This document shows, piece after piece, positions 43,601 through 52,500 of a stretch of DNA of 64,000 bases (the stretch's first letter is position 1; the number at the start of each line of letters is the position of its first letter). The position numbers and the translations under genes are program-made. The stretch lies in the NCBI GenBank assembly GCA_011526585.1, contig WYBB01000053.1, forward strand, positions 1 to 64,000. The letters run 5' to 3'. The notes beneath the pieces are model-generated. The model was not told the DNA's origin and ran no database searches. It saw only the letters and a program-made list of their open reading frames with translations. The stretch is from Deltaproteobacteria bacterium. GTDB taxonomy: Bacteria; Myxococcota_A; UBA9042; PHBI01.

Positions 43601-44742
43601 CAGCCCGCCCCCCTCGGGTCACGGTCGCCGTTCGTCGGCGTCGGCGTAGGTGCCGTCGTCGTGCGCCTCGAGCTCGTGCGCGGTTGCGCCTCGTCGTCTT
43701 CGGCGATCTCGGTCGGCGTCGCAGGTCGGAGCACGCCGCCCTTGTCGCGCGCGAGGATAAGCTCGGGACCAGGCACCGTGCCGTTGGTCTTCGTCACGCG
43801 GAGCGACAGCAGGTCACCCGCGCCGCGCCGCCCGAGGTTCATCGTGAACCGCCCACCATCGACGAAGGCCGATGAGCCGCGCGCGTCGCTCGCATCGCTC
43901 GGCCCCTTCGAGCCGGCCGAAGGCTTGCGCGTGTGATGCGCGACGATGACGGCGGGCGCGCCCTCGAGCCGGGTCAGCTCTTCGAGCAGGCGCACGCCGA
44001 AGGTCGCCGCGTGCGCGTCCGTCTCCGCGTCGACACCGCCCCACCGCGACCACGGATCCAACACGATCGCCCGCCAGGGTCCCGAGCGCGCGAGCTCGCC
44101 CTTGAAGGTCGCGAACCACTCGGCCGCGCCGATGTTCTTGTCGGGTGCGCGGCGCATGAACGACACGTCGCGCCCCATGAGGCCGTGCGCCGCGACGTTC
44201 CGAAGCACCTCGTTCCGATTGTAGGGGTCGAGTGTCTTCGTCGCCTCGAAGAGCCGGCGATGAACCTCGTCGTCGTCTTCCTCGGCGAGCCCGAGGAACA
44301 CGCTTCCCTTGCGCGTCGGCAGGTACGTCCCGAGCCACGGCACCCCGGACGCGAGCGACGCGGCCAACTGGCAGAGCGCGAAGGTCTTGCCGGTGCCACC
44401 TGGCGCGACGAGTGACGCGACGATGCCGGAGCGCATGAAGGGCACGCCGCCATCATGTGTGAGCAGAACGGGTGCGAGCGGGGGCGGCTTCTCGAGGTCG
44501 ATGCCGCGATCGGCGAGCCGTTGGATCTCGAAGCGCGGCCGGGCCGCTTCCTCGAGCCGCACGAGCTCGTCGCGCTTGCGTCGGAGGTCATGCAGGATCT
44601 CCGGGGCCACGTCGGCGAGGCGTGCGTCTCGGTCGCGCTCGAGGTCGGCGATCTCGGCGAGCACCTTGGCGCGCTTGCCTGCGATCACCTCGGGGGTGAC
44701 CGGATCGCTCGGGCGCGTGTCGCGAGTCAGATCGTCGCCCAT
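43597..44742 (-). CDS. RepA-like hexameric ATPase/helicase (AAA_25 type)
   Basis: A 381-residue RecA-fold ATPase like the RepA helicase of RSF1010. Walker A is APGGTGKT (about 113-120); Walker B region RAIVLDPW is near residue 220, and VIVAHHTRKP is the motif typical of this family. A helical N-terminus precedes the ATPase; the tail is Thr/Pro-rich and likely flexible. It should unwind DNA at the element's origin. It overlaps the primase gene by 16 bases and the initiator candidate by 4. Start ATG at 44742. Confidence 0.85.
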   Translation of the reverse strand: MGDDLTRDTRPSDPVTPEVIAGKRAKVLAEIADLERDRDARLADVAPEILHDLRRKRDELVRLEEAARPRFEIQRLADRGIDLEKPPPLAPVLLTHDGGVPFMRSGIVASLVAPGGTGKTFALCQLAASLASGVPWLGTYLPTRKGSVFLGLAEEDDDEVHRRLFEATKTLDPYNRNEVLRNVAAHGLMGRDVSFMRRAPDKNIGAAEWFATFKGELARSGPWRAIVLDPWSRWGGVDAETDAHAATFGVRLLEELTRLEGAPAVIVAHHTRKPSAGSKGPSDASDARGSSAFVDGGRFTMNLGRRGAGDLLSLRVTKTNGTVPGPELILARDKGGVLRPATPTEIAEDDEAQPRTSSRRTTTAPTPTPTNGDRDPRGAGW

Positions 44743-46007
44743 GTCGCCTCCGACACGAGCGGGGCGAGGAAGCCCGACAGCTCGCGGCGCCGATGCAACA
44801 CGTTCAGGTCCTCACCTTCGGAGGGGAGCCAGCGGCGCACGGCGATCCCTGCCCCCGCACACTCGCCCGCGACCACCTCGGCGAAGCGCTCGCCATGCCC
44901 GAGCACGCGCCCGTCGCGCCCCTTCGTGCGCGTGCCATGGTGCACGCACACCGCGACGCGCCGCACCCCGAGCGCCGCCAGGTCATGCAGGCTCGGCCAG
45001 CCCTCGCGCCATCGCGTCGGCGAGCCGCACACCGCGAGCACGACTGCGCGCCCGTCGACCACTTCGGTTGTGCTCCACAGGTCGGGCTCACCTTCGACGA
45101 TGACGACGAGGCCGGCGCCGTCGACACCCGACCCAAGATGCGCGAGCCGCACCTCGGGAGCGTCGAGCCGGTCAGGTCGACCCGCGCCGAGGAAGTCGAC
45201 GGGCAGAGCGGTCGAGTAGGGTTGGAAGACCTTGACCGTTCGCCCGTCGCGAGTCGTGTGCGGCGTGACCAGGCGGAAGCGCCACCGCTCCGGGTACGCG
45301 CGGCCGAAGCGCCAGATCGGCACCGCCACCGCCGCCCACTCGGGGTCACCTCGGAAGCACCCGACCACCGCAGGATGCAGGCGCCCATCACGCGCGAGCC
45401 CGACCGCCTCGAGCTCGTCGACAGGCGTCTCGTCGAGCAGGTCGGCGAGCTCGCGCCGCACGGTCGACCAGTCGCGACACCCGAGCGCATGGGCCGCGTC
45501 GGGCTCCACTCCGCGCACGTCGGAGAGCCAGCGCGCGACAGGAGCGCTCCAACAACTCTCGGCGACACGACACCACAAAGCCGCCAGGAAGGCGCCGTTT
45601 GAGGCGTTGGAGCCCTCCGAGGCCGGAGGGGTAGCGGAGGCCGGGCGAGGTCGTGCGACGGCGCCAGCGTGCGATGACGAGGCCGGTTCGGCGAAGCGGT
45701 CGGAGCGCTGCAACCCAGCACGCCCGGCGAGCCACTCGAGCGCCGTCTTGAAGTCGAGCGACAGCGCACGTTGGGCGAGGGTGATCACGTCGCCGCCGCC
45801 GCAGGTCGACATGCAGTGCCAGACCGCGACACCGCCACGGTCAGGGGTCAAGACGAGGTTCGGTCCCGAGCCGCCATGCAGGAAGCACGCGCACCGCCAG
45901 TCGACGCCGGTCTTCTTCGGCCTGCCTCCGAGATCGCGCACGAGCTCGAGGAACCGGTCGCCGATGAAGGTCGCCTTCACCTCGGCGGCGAGGTCGTGTC
46001 CGCTCAC
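44727..46007 (-). CDS. DnaG-like primase (CHC2-type zinc finger and Toprim)
   Basis: A 426-residue primase for the element. The N-terminal zinc finger is C39/C41, H44, C65 and C69 in a CHC2-like frame (WRCACFLHG, then VAVWHCMSTCGGGDVITLAQ). After a linker of about 50 residues, the C-terminal half has a Toprim core, LVVIVEGEPDLWST (catalytic glutamate), with a degenerate later acidic motif (VRRVAVCVHHGT where DxD would be expected). Start GTG at 46007 was chosen because it overlaps the upstream stop as GTGA, the coupling used throughout this operon. It should lay RNA primers at the element's origin. Confidence 0.8.
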   Translation of the reverse strand: MSGHDLAAEVKATFIGDRFLELVRDLGGRPKKTGVDWRCACFLHGGSGPNLVLTPDRGGVAVWHCMSTCGGGDVITLAQRALSLDFKTALEWLAGRAGLQRSDRFAEPASSSHAGAVARPRPASATPPASEGSNASNGAFLAALWCRVAESCWSAPVARWLSDVRGVEPDAAHALGCRDWSTVRRELADLLDETPVDELEAVGLARDGRLHPAVVGCFRGDPEWAAVAVPIWRFGRAYPERWRFRLVTPHTTRDGRTVKVFQPYSTALPVDFLGAGRPDRLDAPEVRLAHLGSGVDGAGLVVIVEGEPDLWSTTEVVDGRAVVLAVCGSPTRWREGWPSLHDLAALGVRRVAVCVHHGTRTKGRDGRVLGHGERFAEVVAGECAGAGIAVRRWLPSEGEDLNVLHRRRELSGFLAPLVSEATWATI

Positions 46008-46363
46008 GAATGCACCTCGGCGTCGTGCTCGAGGTCGATCCCCGTGAGCTCGCGGAAGCACACTTCGAGGACCCGAACGCGCCGTTCGAGCTCGGCCAGG
46101 TCGCGCCGTTGGTCATCGCGAACGCGCTCGCTGTAGCGCACCGCAGGTCGGTCGTGTCCCGCTTCCGCCGCGCGCACCGCCTCGAGTAGACCGACCATCG
46201 CCCGGGTGCCGTTGCCCTCGCGCGCCCGTTGAAGCCAGCGGTAGACCGTCGATTGGCTCAGCCCGAGCAGCGCGATCGCGTCGGCGATCGTCCCGCCCTC
46301 CCGCACGACACCCGCGATCTGGTCGCGAAGGTCCGGCGTCAGGTAGACCCGTTCGCGGCTCAC
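46004..46363 (-). CDS. Helix-turn-helix protein
   Basis: A 119-residue protein starting at GTG. A clear HTH lies at about 25-50: TIADAIALLGLSQSTVYRWL, of the kind found in resolvases, transposase N-termini and small terminase subunits. The rest is helical and charged (RRDLAELERRVRVLEVCF), likely for oligomerisation. Coupled by GTGA on both sides within the replication operon. It could regulate the operon or bind the origin; a terminase-like role is possible but lacks any large-subunit partner here. Confidence 0.7.
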   Translation of the reverse strand: MSRERVYLTPDLRDQIAGVVREGGTIADAIALLGLSQSTVYRWLQRAREGNGTRAMVGLLEAVRAAEAGHDRPAVRYSERVRDDQRRDLAELERRVRVLEVCFRELTGIDLEHDAEVHS

Positions 46364-46548
46364 GATCGCGCCGCCTTGCGGTCGGCTTGGTTCGCCGCCT
46401 CGCGTTCGGCTTCGCGTGCGGTGGTTCGCATCGCCCGCTCGACGCGAGCGAGGATCCGATTCACCTCGCGCGCCGATGCTTTGATCGCGTCACGCAACGC
46501 GACGAGTTGCGCGTGTGCCTTCGCCAGCTCGTTGACGTGGCGCCCCAT
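46360..46548 (-). CDS. Small charged helical protein
   Basis: A 62-residue protein (MGRHVNELAKAHAQLVALRD at its N-terminus), rich in Arg, Ala and Glu, predicted to be a single long helix or coiled coil. No family recognised. Its ATG shares one base with the stop of the excisionase-like gene and its own stop overlaps the HTH gene as GTGA, which is the main support that it is real. Confidence 0.55.
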   Translation of the reverse strand: MGRHVNELAKAHAQLVALRDAIKASAREVNRILARVERAMRTTAREAEREAANQADRKAARS

Positions 46549-46835
46549 CACGCCGCCGCCGTGCCACGGGTGCGCCGGCCCTTCGTCGGCGCCGCCGTCG
46601 GGGTCGGCGCCGGGGGCTTCGCCTCGCGGTTGCCTTCGAGCCAGCGCCGCCACCCGAGATCCGAGATGAGCAGGCGCCGGCCGACTCGGATCACCGCAGC
46701 CTCGAGCCCGTTCTCGTGGCGCTTGAACAGGAGCCAGCGGATCGAAGTCTCGGGGAAGGCGGGGTAGGCGTCCGCCAGCATGGCGACCGTCAAGTAGCGG
46801 TCAGCGGGCGCGTCGTTCGGCGTCTCGTCGTTCAT
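46548..46835 (-). CDS. Excisionase/AlpA-like winged HTH protein
   Basis: A 95-residue protein. Residues 13-70 read like a MerR/excisionase-type winged helix: YLTVAMLADAYPAF, then ETSIRWLLF, then AAVIRVGRRLLISDLGW. The Pro/Thr/Lys-rich tail is probably disordered. AGAGG is a ribosome site, and the leader CAGAGGTTCCC is shared with the integrase gene. Such proteins bend att DNA to steer excision, or act as regulators. It is the first gene of the six-gene replication operon, which would tie excision to replication. Confidence 0.7.
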   Translation of the reverse strand: MNDETPNDAPADRYLTVAMLADAYPAFPETSIRWLLFKRHENGLEAAVIRVGRRLLISDLGWRRWLEGNREAKPPAPTPTAAPTKGRRTRGTAAA

Positions 46836-46952
46836 CGGGAACCTCTGTCATCAGTGGGGCAGGATCGCCCTTCACGACAGAGAGACGCCGGGTGCGAATT
46901 CTACGCCTTTCTTTTCGACCGAGACCGTTGCGAGGTCGAGCCGGAGCCGAGG

Positions 46953-47351
46953 TCAGAGCGGGGTCACCACTGCGACCGCGACCGCCGTGATCGTGTGACG
47001 GGCGGGGTCGAATGCAGTCCGCTCGCCGTCCACCTCGAGCCAGCGCTTGCCGTCGGCTTCCACCGCGAGTGCGAGGAACGGCACCGGCCCGATGCGGCGG
47101 GTCTTCCACAGCCGTCGGCGACCGACGCGGCCGAGCCTGATCGTCACGTCGAGCGCATCGGTCACGACGAGCCACTTTCCAGCTCGCCATGCATTCGCGC
47201 GCTTCATCCGCACGATCGTTCCGACGCTCACGGGGCCGGTGCGCGGTGCCTTGTACAGGTCGATCCGGTCATTCGGCCCGAGGAAGTCGGCGAAGGACCA
47301 TGCAGTGGTGACGCCCGCCTCACGGTCGGGCACGTTCTCAGTAGCTTCCAT
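46953..47351 (-). CDS. Uncharacterised element protein
   Basis: A 132-residue protein with no family that I recognise. It is beta-rich (WSFADFLGPNDRIDLYKAP, then GTIVRMKRANAWRAGKWLVV), with many basic residues. Start MEATEN was chosen because GGAG lies 9 bases upstream; the frame also allows ATG at 47366. It stands alone between the integrase and the excisionase-like gene, with 105 and 117 bp on its two sides, room for control sites. Confidence 0.55.
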   Translation of the reverse strand: MEATENVPDREAGVTTAWSFADFLGPNDRIDLYKAPRTGPVSVGTIVRMKRANAWRAGKWLVVTDALDVTIRLGRVGRRRLWKTRRIGPVPFLALAVEADGKRWLEVDGERTAFDPARHTITAVAVAVVTPL

Positions 47352-47456
47352 CGTGGGGATCTCCATGCTGGGGGTCAGGTCGGGCGAGGCGTTCGTAGCG
47401 CCCCGCTCGGCCGCTTCATGCTCACCTCGGGACCGTCCCGGGCGTGCAGGTCGTGT

Positions 47457-48632
47457 TCACGACGACGCGCGACGACGACGGATCGGAACCACGTCGGCGC
47501 CCTTCGTCGGCCCCTTGACGATCGGGCTCGCCTTCACGTCGGCGAGGAAGCGATCGGCCATGCGGCTCATCACGCCTTCGATGTGCTCGTCGTGAAGGTG
47601 CGCGTAGCGCTTGACCATCGCGAGCGTGCGATGACCGAGCACCGCAGCGATCTCGCTCGGGGTCGCGCCGTTCATCGCGAGGAACGAGGCGCACGTATGC
47701 CTGAGGTCGTGAAAGCGGAAGTCGAGCACCTTCGCCCTGCGAACGGCTCGAAGCCACGCCCACCGGAACGAGCTCGTCTCGGGGAACACCTCGTCGGTGT
47801 CGACGCGCCGGAGCTTCGAGAGCTCGGCGAGGACATCGCGCGCCGGTCCCGCCAAGGCGATGCCGCGCCGGTCGCCGTTCTTGGTGTCGTCGAGCACGAG
47901 CCGGTCGCGCTTGAGATCCACGTCGGGCCAGCGGAGCCCGAGGATCTCGCCTTGCCGCATGCCGGTTGCCAGCGCGAGGATCACGACCGGCTCGAGATAC
48001 CACGCACCCGACGCGCGACAGGCCGTGAGCAAGCGCTCGCGCTCGGAGTCGGTCAGGATGCGCACGCGGCCCCTGCCCTCCTTCTTCTTCGTGACGCGGC
48101 GCATCGGGTTGTCGCGGATCCAACCCCACTCGCGCGACGCCATGGTCAGCGCGTGCGACAGCGCCGCCATGTAGCGGTTCACGGTCGAGCCCGAGATCCG
48201 CTTGCCCTCGTTGCGCCGGCCCTGGTCGTTCGACTTCGCCGCGAGCGCGTCGCGGATCTCCGCCAACACTTCGGGGGTCAGGTCGGCGAGCACCCGATAG
48301 CCGTGCTCGGTCTTCCACCATCCGAGGAGACGCTCCGTGTGCGGCCCGCTCTTCTTCTCCGGGCACACCTCGGCGACGTAGCGATCGACGAGCTCGGCGA
48401 GCGTACGACCCGCCGCGCGCCGCTCGGGGAAGTGCCGCCCGGCCTTCATGTCGGCTTCGGTCTTCTGCGCCCACTCCTTCGCGTCGCGCTTCGACTCGAA
48501 CGTTTCGTAGACCACCGGGAAGCCCTTGAGCCGGATCTGGACCTGAAACCCCTTGCGGGTCGCGACCGTCTCCGCGCCGGTCTTCGGGTCTTTCCTCTTA
48601 GCCTTCCAAGTCTTCGGAACGATCGTCGCCAT
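47457..48632 (-). CDS. int: Tyrosine-type integrase
   Basis: A 391-residue site-specific recombinase that should insert and excise the element at tRNA-Phe. The catalytic residues are all present: R226 (ATGMRQGEIL), H308 and R311 (FHDLRHT), H334 (VLGHRT) and Y343 (VKRYAHL). An N-terminal arm-binding-type domain (GFQVQIRLKGFPVVYETFES) and a core-binding SAM-like domain (about 70-170) precede the catalytic part. The start MATIVPK was chosen; three phased TGCCGCA sites lie just upstream, so binding there could also control its own expression. The gene ends near 47457 and its start is 156 bp from attR. Confidence 0.95.
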   Translation of the reverse strand: MATIVPKTWKAKRKDPKTGAETVATRKGFQVQIRLKGFPVVYETFESKRDAKEWAQKTEADMKAGRHFPERRAAGRTLAELVDRYVAEVCPEKKSGPHTERLLGWWKTEHGYRVLADLTPEVLAEIRDALAAKSNDQGRRNEGKRISGSTVNRYMAALSHALTMASREWGWIRDNPMRRVTKKKEGRGRVRILTDSERERLLTACRASGAWYLEPVVILALATGMRQGEILGLRWPDVDLKRDRLVLDDTKNGDRRGIALAGPARDVLAELSKLRRVDTDEVFPETSSFRWAWLRAVRRAKVLDFRFHDLRHTCASFLAMNGATPSEIAAVLGHRTLAMVKRYAHLHDEHIEGVMSRMADRFLADVKASPIVKGPTKGADVVPIRRRRASS

Positions 48633-48641
48633 GGGAACCTC

Positions 48642-48670
48642 TGCCGCATCTATGCCGCACTTCTGCCGCA
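48642..48670. promoter_or_regulatory. Right arm-type integrase sites (inferred)
   Basis: TGCCGCA at 48642-48648, 48653-48659 and 48664-48670, each 11 bp apart. The block 48651-48670 is an exact copy of 41526-41545 at the other end of the element. It overlaps the integrase gene leader. Confidence 0.55.
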
Positions 48671-48788
48671 CTCGGAGGCTACAACCGGCGATTCACAGCA
48701 ACAAGAACCAACATCCGACGCGGCCTAAGTACCTGTAACAACACAAGCCACGAATCGTGACAGCACCAGGCAACACCCGCGCACGTTC

Positions 48789-48870
48789 ACTGAAAATCCG
48801 AGTGTCGTTGGTTCAATTCCGACTCTGGCCACCCGAAAAGGCCGCTAACCTCGAGGGGTTAGCGGCCTTT
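48789..48870 (+). repeat. attR: tRNA-Phe 3' remnant plus terminator
   Basis: Exact 82-bp copy of 41414-41495. It holds the 3' part of tRNA-Phe from the anticodon arm and the terminator hairpin, without the 5' half, so it is not a functional tRNA. Confidence 0.95.
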
Positions 48871-48963
48871 ATCGTCTCGGGCGGACAGTCTGCTCGGAAG
48901 AGTTCGGTCGCAGTAGGGGCGGGCCCTCGCGCTTCAAACCCGGGGGGCTTTTGCCCCGACGCT

Positions 48964-49176
48964 TCAGAGGTCGCCCGGCTCGAGGCCGGTCGCCTTCGCG
49001 ATGCGGGCCAGCATGCGCGGGCCGATCTCGTCGTCGTCGTGGAACGCGAACACGAAGTCGGGCCAGCCCTCGCGCTCGAGCACCCGATGCGAGCCGGTCG
49101 TGCGCTTGATGTGCCAACCGATGCGCAGGAGCGCCGCGAGCACGCGCCGCGCCTTCGTCGCCTTCCACGTGCTCAC
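48964..49176 (-). CDS. hicA: HicA-family mRNA interferase toxin
   Basis: A 70-residue toxin of the HicA family, a dsRBD-like fold that cleaves mRNA. It shows LAALLRIGWHIKRTTGSHRVL, where the histidine of GSH is the catalytic residue, and a C-terminal IGPRMLARIAKATGLEPGDL helix. Its GTG start overlaps the stop of the antitoxin gene (GTGA), so it is translated after the antitoxin. It lies 93 bp outside attR, in host DNA. Length normal. Confidence 0.85.
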   Translation of the reverse strand: MSTWKATKARRVLAALLRIGWHIKRTTGSHRVLEREGWPDFVFAFHDDDEIGPRMLARIAKATGLEPGDL

Positions 49177-49376
49177 GCGACGAGCGCGACCGTGAGCGGG
49201 AGGGTCACCGCTTCGCCATGTTCGGCTCGGTCGGCGAGCACACGAAGCGCCAGGGCGAGCGCGCCGTTGACCGCACCGTCGCGGGTGTTGGCGTACACGA
49301 GCACGCCAGGGAGCTCGGGCACCGCCCCGATCCAGCGGCCGTCGTCTTCCTGCTCGGCTTCGACGTGCACGTTCAT
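49173..49376 (-). CDS. hicB: HicB-family antitoxin, short form
   Basis: A 67-residue protein with the HicB N-terminal fold: MNVHVEAEQEDDGRWIGAVP, then ELPGVLVYANTRDGAVNGAL. It should bind and block HicA. It lacks the C-terminal DNA-binding domain of full-length HicB, so autoregulation by this protein alone is doubtful. The gene order hicB-hicA is the reverse of E. coli. The 180-bp gap to the divergent RHS gene probably holds the promoters of both. Confidence 0.8.
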   Translation of the reverse strand: MNVHVEAEQEDDGRWIGAVPELPGVLVYANTRDGAVNGALALALRVLADRAEHGEAVTLPLTVALVA

Positions 49377-49556
49377 GCTCGACACCCTACCGGCCGCGTG
49401 CACCTCGAGCAACAAGCCGGCGGCGAGCCGGGCGGGGCACTGCCCCCGCTTGTGGTCCGGGCGGTGTGCGCGAAGGCACCACGGCGTGCAAAAATGCTCG
49501 CCTATTGCGGATCTTACGGGCAGTGCCGACTCTGACATGGCACCCGGGAGGTCGCC

Positions 49557-52500
49557 ATGGCACTGGTCTCCGCGCTCGCTCGTTCGACTCTGATCGCCGC
49601 GCTCGCCGCGCTCGTCGGCCTGGCCTGCGGCAAGACGGGTGACACACCGGAGGCGGAGGCACCGCCCGGGCCGTCGGTCACGCTCACGCGGCTGTCCACG
49701 CCCGAGGCGTCCGTGACCGCGCTCGCCAAGGCGCGCGGCTTCCTCGTGCACGACCCGCACGCTGCGCTCGGCGCGGCGCAGGCGGTCATCTGGCGCCACG
49801 GCCCCTTCCTGGTGCGGCCGCTGAGCGGTGCGCTCGCGTTCGTCGCGGAAGACCTGAGCGTGCCCGTCGGGCGCGGTACGCTGACGCTCGGGCGCCCGCT
49901 CGTGCACACGCCGGGCGCCGGGGTCGCCGAGCGGCGCGGCGCCGGCGCGATGACCTGGGACGAGCACCTCGGCCTCGGTCCCGGCTCGGCGCGCTGCTCG
50001 GCCGGGGCCGCCTGCGACCCGGAGGGGCGCGTCGTGCACTGGGTGGAAGGCGGCGTGAGGCTCACCGTGACCTGGGCCGACGGTCACCCCACGACGATTG
50101 CAGCGGCGGACCACGTCGTCGCCGAGCTGCGCTACACCGGCGCGAGCCTCTCCGAGATCCTCGCCGCGCCGCTCGGGGCCACGACGGCAGAGCGCCGGCG
50201 CGTCGCCTACACCCGCGATGCGGCGGGCCGGATCGAGGCGGTCGACGGCGACGGCGGCCGAACGACCTATCGCTACGACGCGCTCGGGCGCTTGATCGAG
50301 GTCGCGCGCGGAGACGCCGTCACCCGCCTGAGCTACGACGCGGAGCACCGCGTGACGGCGATCAGCGGGCCCGGCGCGCTCGCGACGCGCCTCTCCTACG
50401 CCGCGCCGACGGCGGCGATGCGCGCGGACGTGAGCGTGAGCGATGCCCTCGGCGCGGTGACGCGCTACACCTGGTCGGCTCCTTCGGCAGAAGGGATCGG
50501 CGAGGTCGAGGCGGTCCCCACCGATCGACCCGAGCGCGCGACGCGCTGGCGATTCGACCGCGCCGGGCGCGTCGAGGCGGTCACCGCGGCCGGGGCGCGG
50601 ACCGAGCTCCGCCACGACGCGCAGGGCCGCCTGGTCGGGGTGCGCTACCCCGACGGGCTCGAGCAACGCCTCGACCGCGACCCGGACGGGCGGCTCGTCG
50701 CGGTGGTCGAGGGCGAAGAGCGGGTCGCCATCACCATGAACGCGCGCGGCGACATCACGGCCATCACCCGAGGCGACGCAGATCGCGAGACCTGGACCTG
50801 GAGCGAGGGGCCCGACGGGGCGGCACGGCTTGCCCGCATCGAGCATGTCTCGGGCCGCTACGAGGCGTGGGACCATGACGCCTACGGCCGCCTCGTGCGC
50901 ATGACGAACAGCGACGGCGCGATCGACGAGCTGCGCTACGATGAGGCTTCGGGCCTCGTCGCGGCGACCCGCGACGAGCGCGGCGTGGAGCTCGTCTTCG
51001 GCTACGACGCACACGGACGACCGACCGCCCGGACCGGGCCCGACGGCGCGGTCGAGCGCTGGACCTGGGACGCCGCCGGCCGCCTGACGAGCCACGTCGC
51101 GCCCGGCGGGGCGATCATCGAATACGCGTACGACGCGCTCGACCGCGTGACGCGCATCGTGCACGCCGGCGAGACCCACACCTTCACCCATGACGCCCTC
51201 GGTCGCCTCGCGAGGGAGCGTGGCCCGCTCGGCGAGGCCCGCTACACCTATGCCGGCGCCGATCTCGTCGAGGTCGTCCTGCCCGACGGACGCACGCAGA
51301 CCCTCGGGTGGGACGCCTGGGGTCGCCTCGTCGAAGAGCGCACGAGCGACGGGGCGCGACGCACCTTCGAGTGGCGGCCGCCCGCCGAGGGCGGGAGGCT
51401 CGCGCGCGAGACCGTGCACGGCCGGCTCGAGCGCCGCTTCACCTGGGACGCCCTCGGCCGCCTCGCGCGCCTCGAGGAGCACGGTCCCGCCCCGGGCGCG
51501 GCTCGCGACATGCGCGTCACCCATCGACCCGATGGCGCCTTCACGATGAAGGATGAGCGCTCCGGGGCGACCTGGACCTACCACCGGCACCCCGTCGTCG
51601 GCCCGCTGCTCGCGAGCGCCTCGACCCCGAGCGGCGCCGTCGAGTCGTACACCTACGACGCGCGCGGGCGGCTCCTCGAGAAGACCTCGAGCCTCGGCCA
51701 GGGCCTCGCGCTGACCTGGGACGCGCGCGGCCGACCGGTCGCCAGCAGGAGCAGCGCCGGCACGCTCGCGCTGTCTTGGACCGCGGATGGCAGGCTCGCG
51801 TCGCTCGGCGATGAAGGAGGCCTCCTGCGGCGCTTCGAGTACGACGCGGCCGGGCACCTCGTGAGCGTCAGCGAGGGCGCGAGCCGCTGGCGCCTCATCT
51901 ACGAGCGCGGCCCCGATCCCATCGCCATCATCGACCCGTCCTCGCGGCGCACGTCGTTCACCTATGACGACCACCTGCGGCTCGCGTCGCGCACCTCACC
52001 CGCCGGCGGCACCGAGCGCTACGCCTACGACGACGCCGGGCGCCTCGTCTCCCACGTGCGCGGCGACGGCGCGACGCACACCTTCACCTGGGACGAGCTC
52101 GGCCGCCTCGCGCGCCACGAGGTCGACGGCGCCCTGGTGCGCGCGCTGAGCCATGACGCGAGCGGCCGTCTCGTCCGCGACGAGGGCCCGCGACACCGCC
52201 TGCGCGTCGCATACGACGACGCGACGCGCACGCGCACGACCTTCGACGAGGACCGCGCGATCACGACCGCGCGCACGCGCGACGCCGTCGGGCGCACCGA
52301 AGGCTTCGTGGTCGACGGTACGCCACTCGTCACCTATCGCCGCCGGCCCGACGGGCGGCTCGCGCGGGTCGAAGGGCCTGGCGGGTTCGCGGTCGACGTC
52401 GAGCACGACAGCTTCGGACGGCGCACGGGCCTGCGCCTCGCGGGCGGCGGTGCGCTGCGTTATCGCTACGACGCCGCGCGACGCCTGGTGGGGCTCGAGC

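Larger units (their letters stand above)
41414..48870. mobile_element. Integrated 7.4-kb mobile element in tRNA-Phe
   Basis: Bounded by an exact 82-bp direct repeat made of the tRNA 3' part plus its terminator. All eight genes point leftward: integrase, unknown, excisionase-like, small helical, HTH, primase, RepA-like ATPase and candidate initiator, followed by iterons. No structural phage, portal, packaging or conjugation gene is seen, so it is most like a phage satellite or an integrated plasmid with its own replication set. Base composition is close to the host. Confidence 0.9.

Noticed and set aside
48789..48831. Second tRNA-Phe gene
   Set aside because: Only the anticodon-to-3' part is present; the 5' acceptor strand and D-arm are missing, so it is an att remnant.
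48938..48960. GGGGGGCTTTTGCCCC hairpin as a hicA terminator
   Set aside because: On the hicA strand no T-run follows the stem, so termination is not well supported.
49173..51974. A 933-residue frame joining the hicB region with the antisense of the RHS gene
   Set aside because: Only the last 67 residues have a family match (HicB) and their own ATG; the rest is the complement of the YD repeats.
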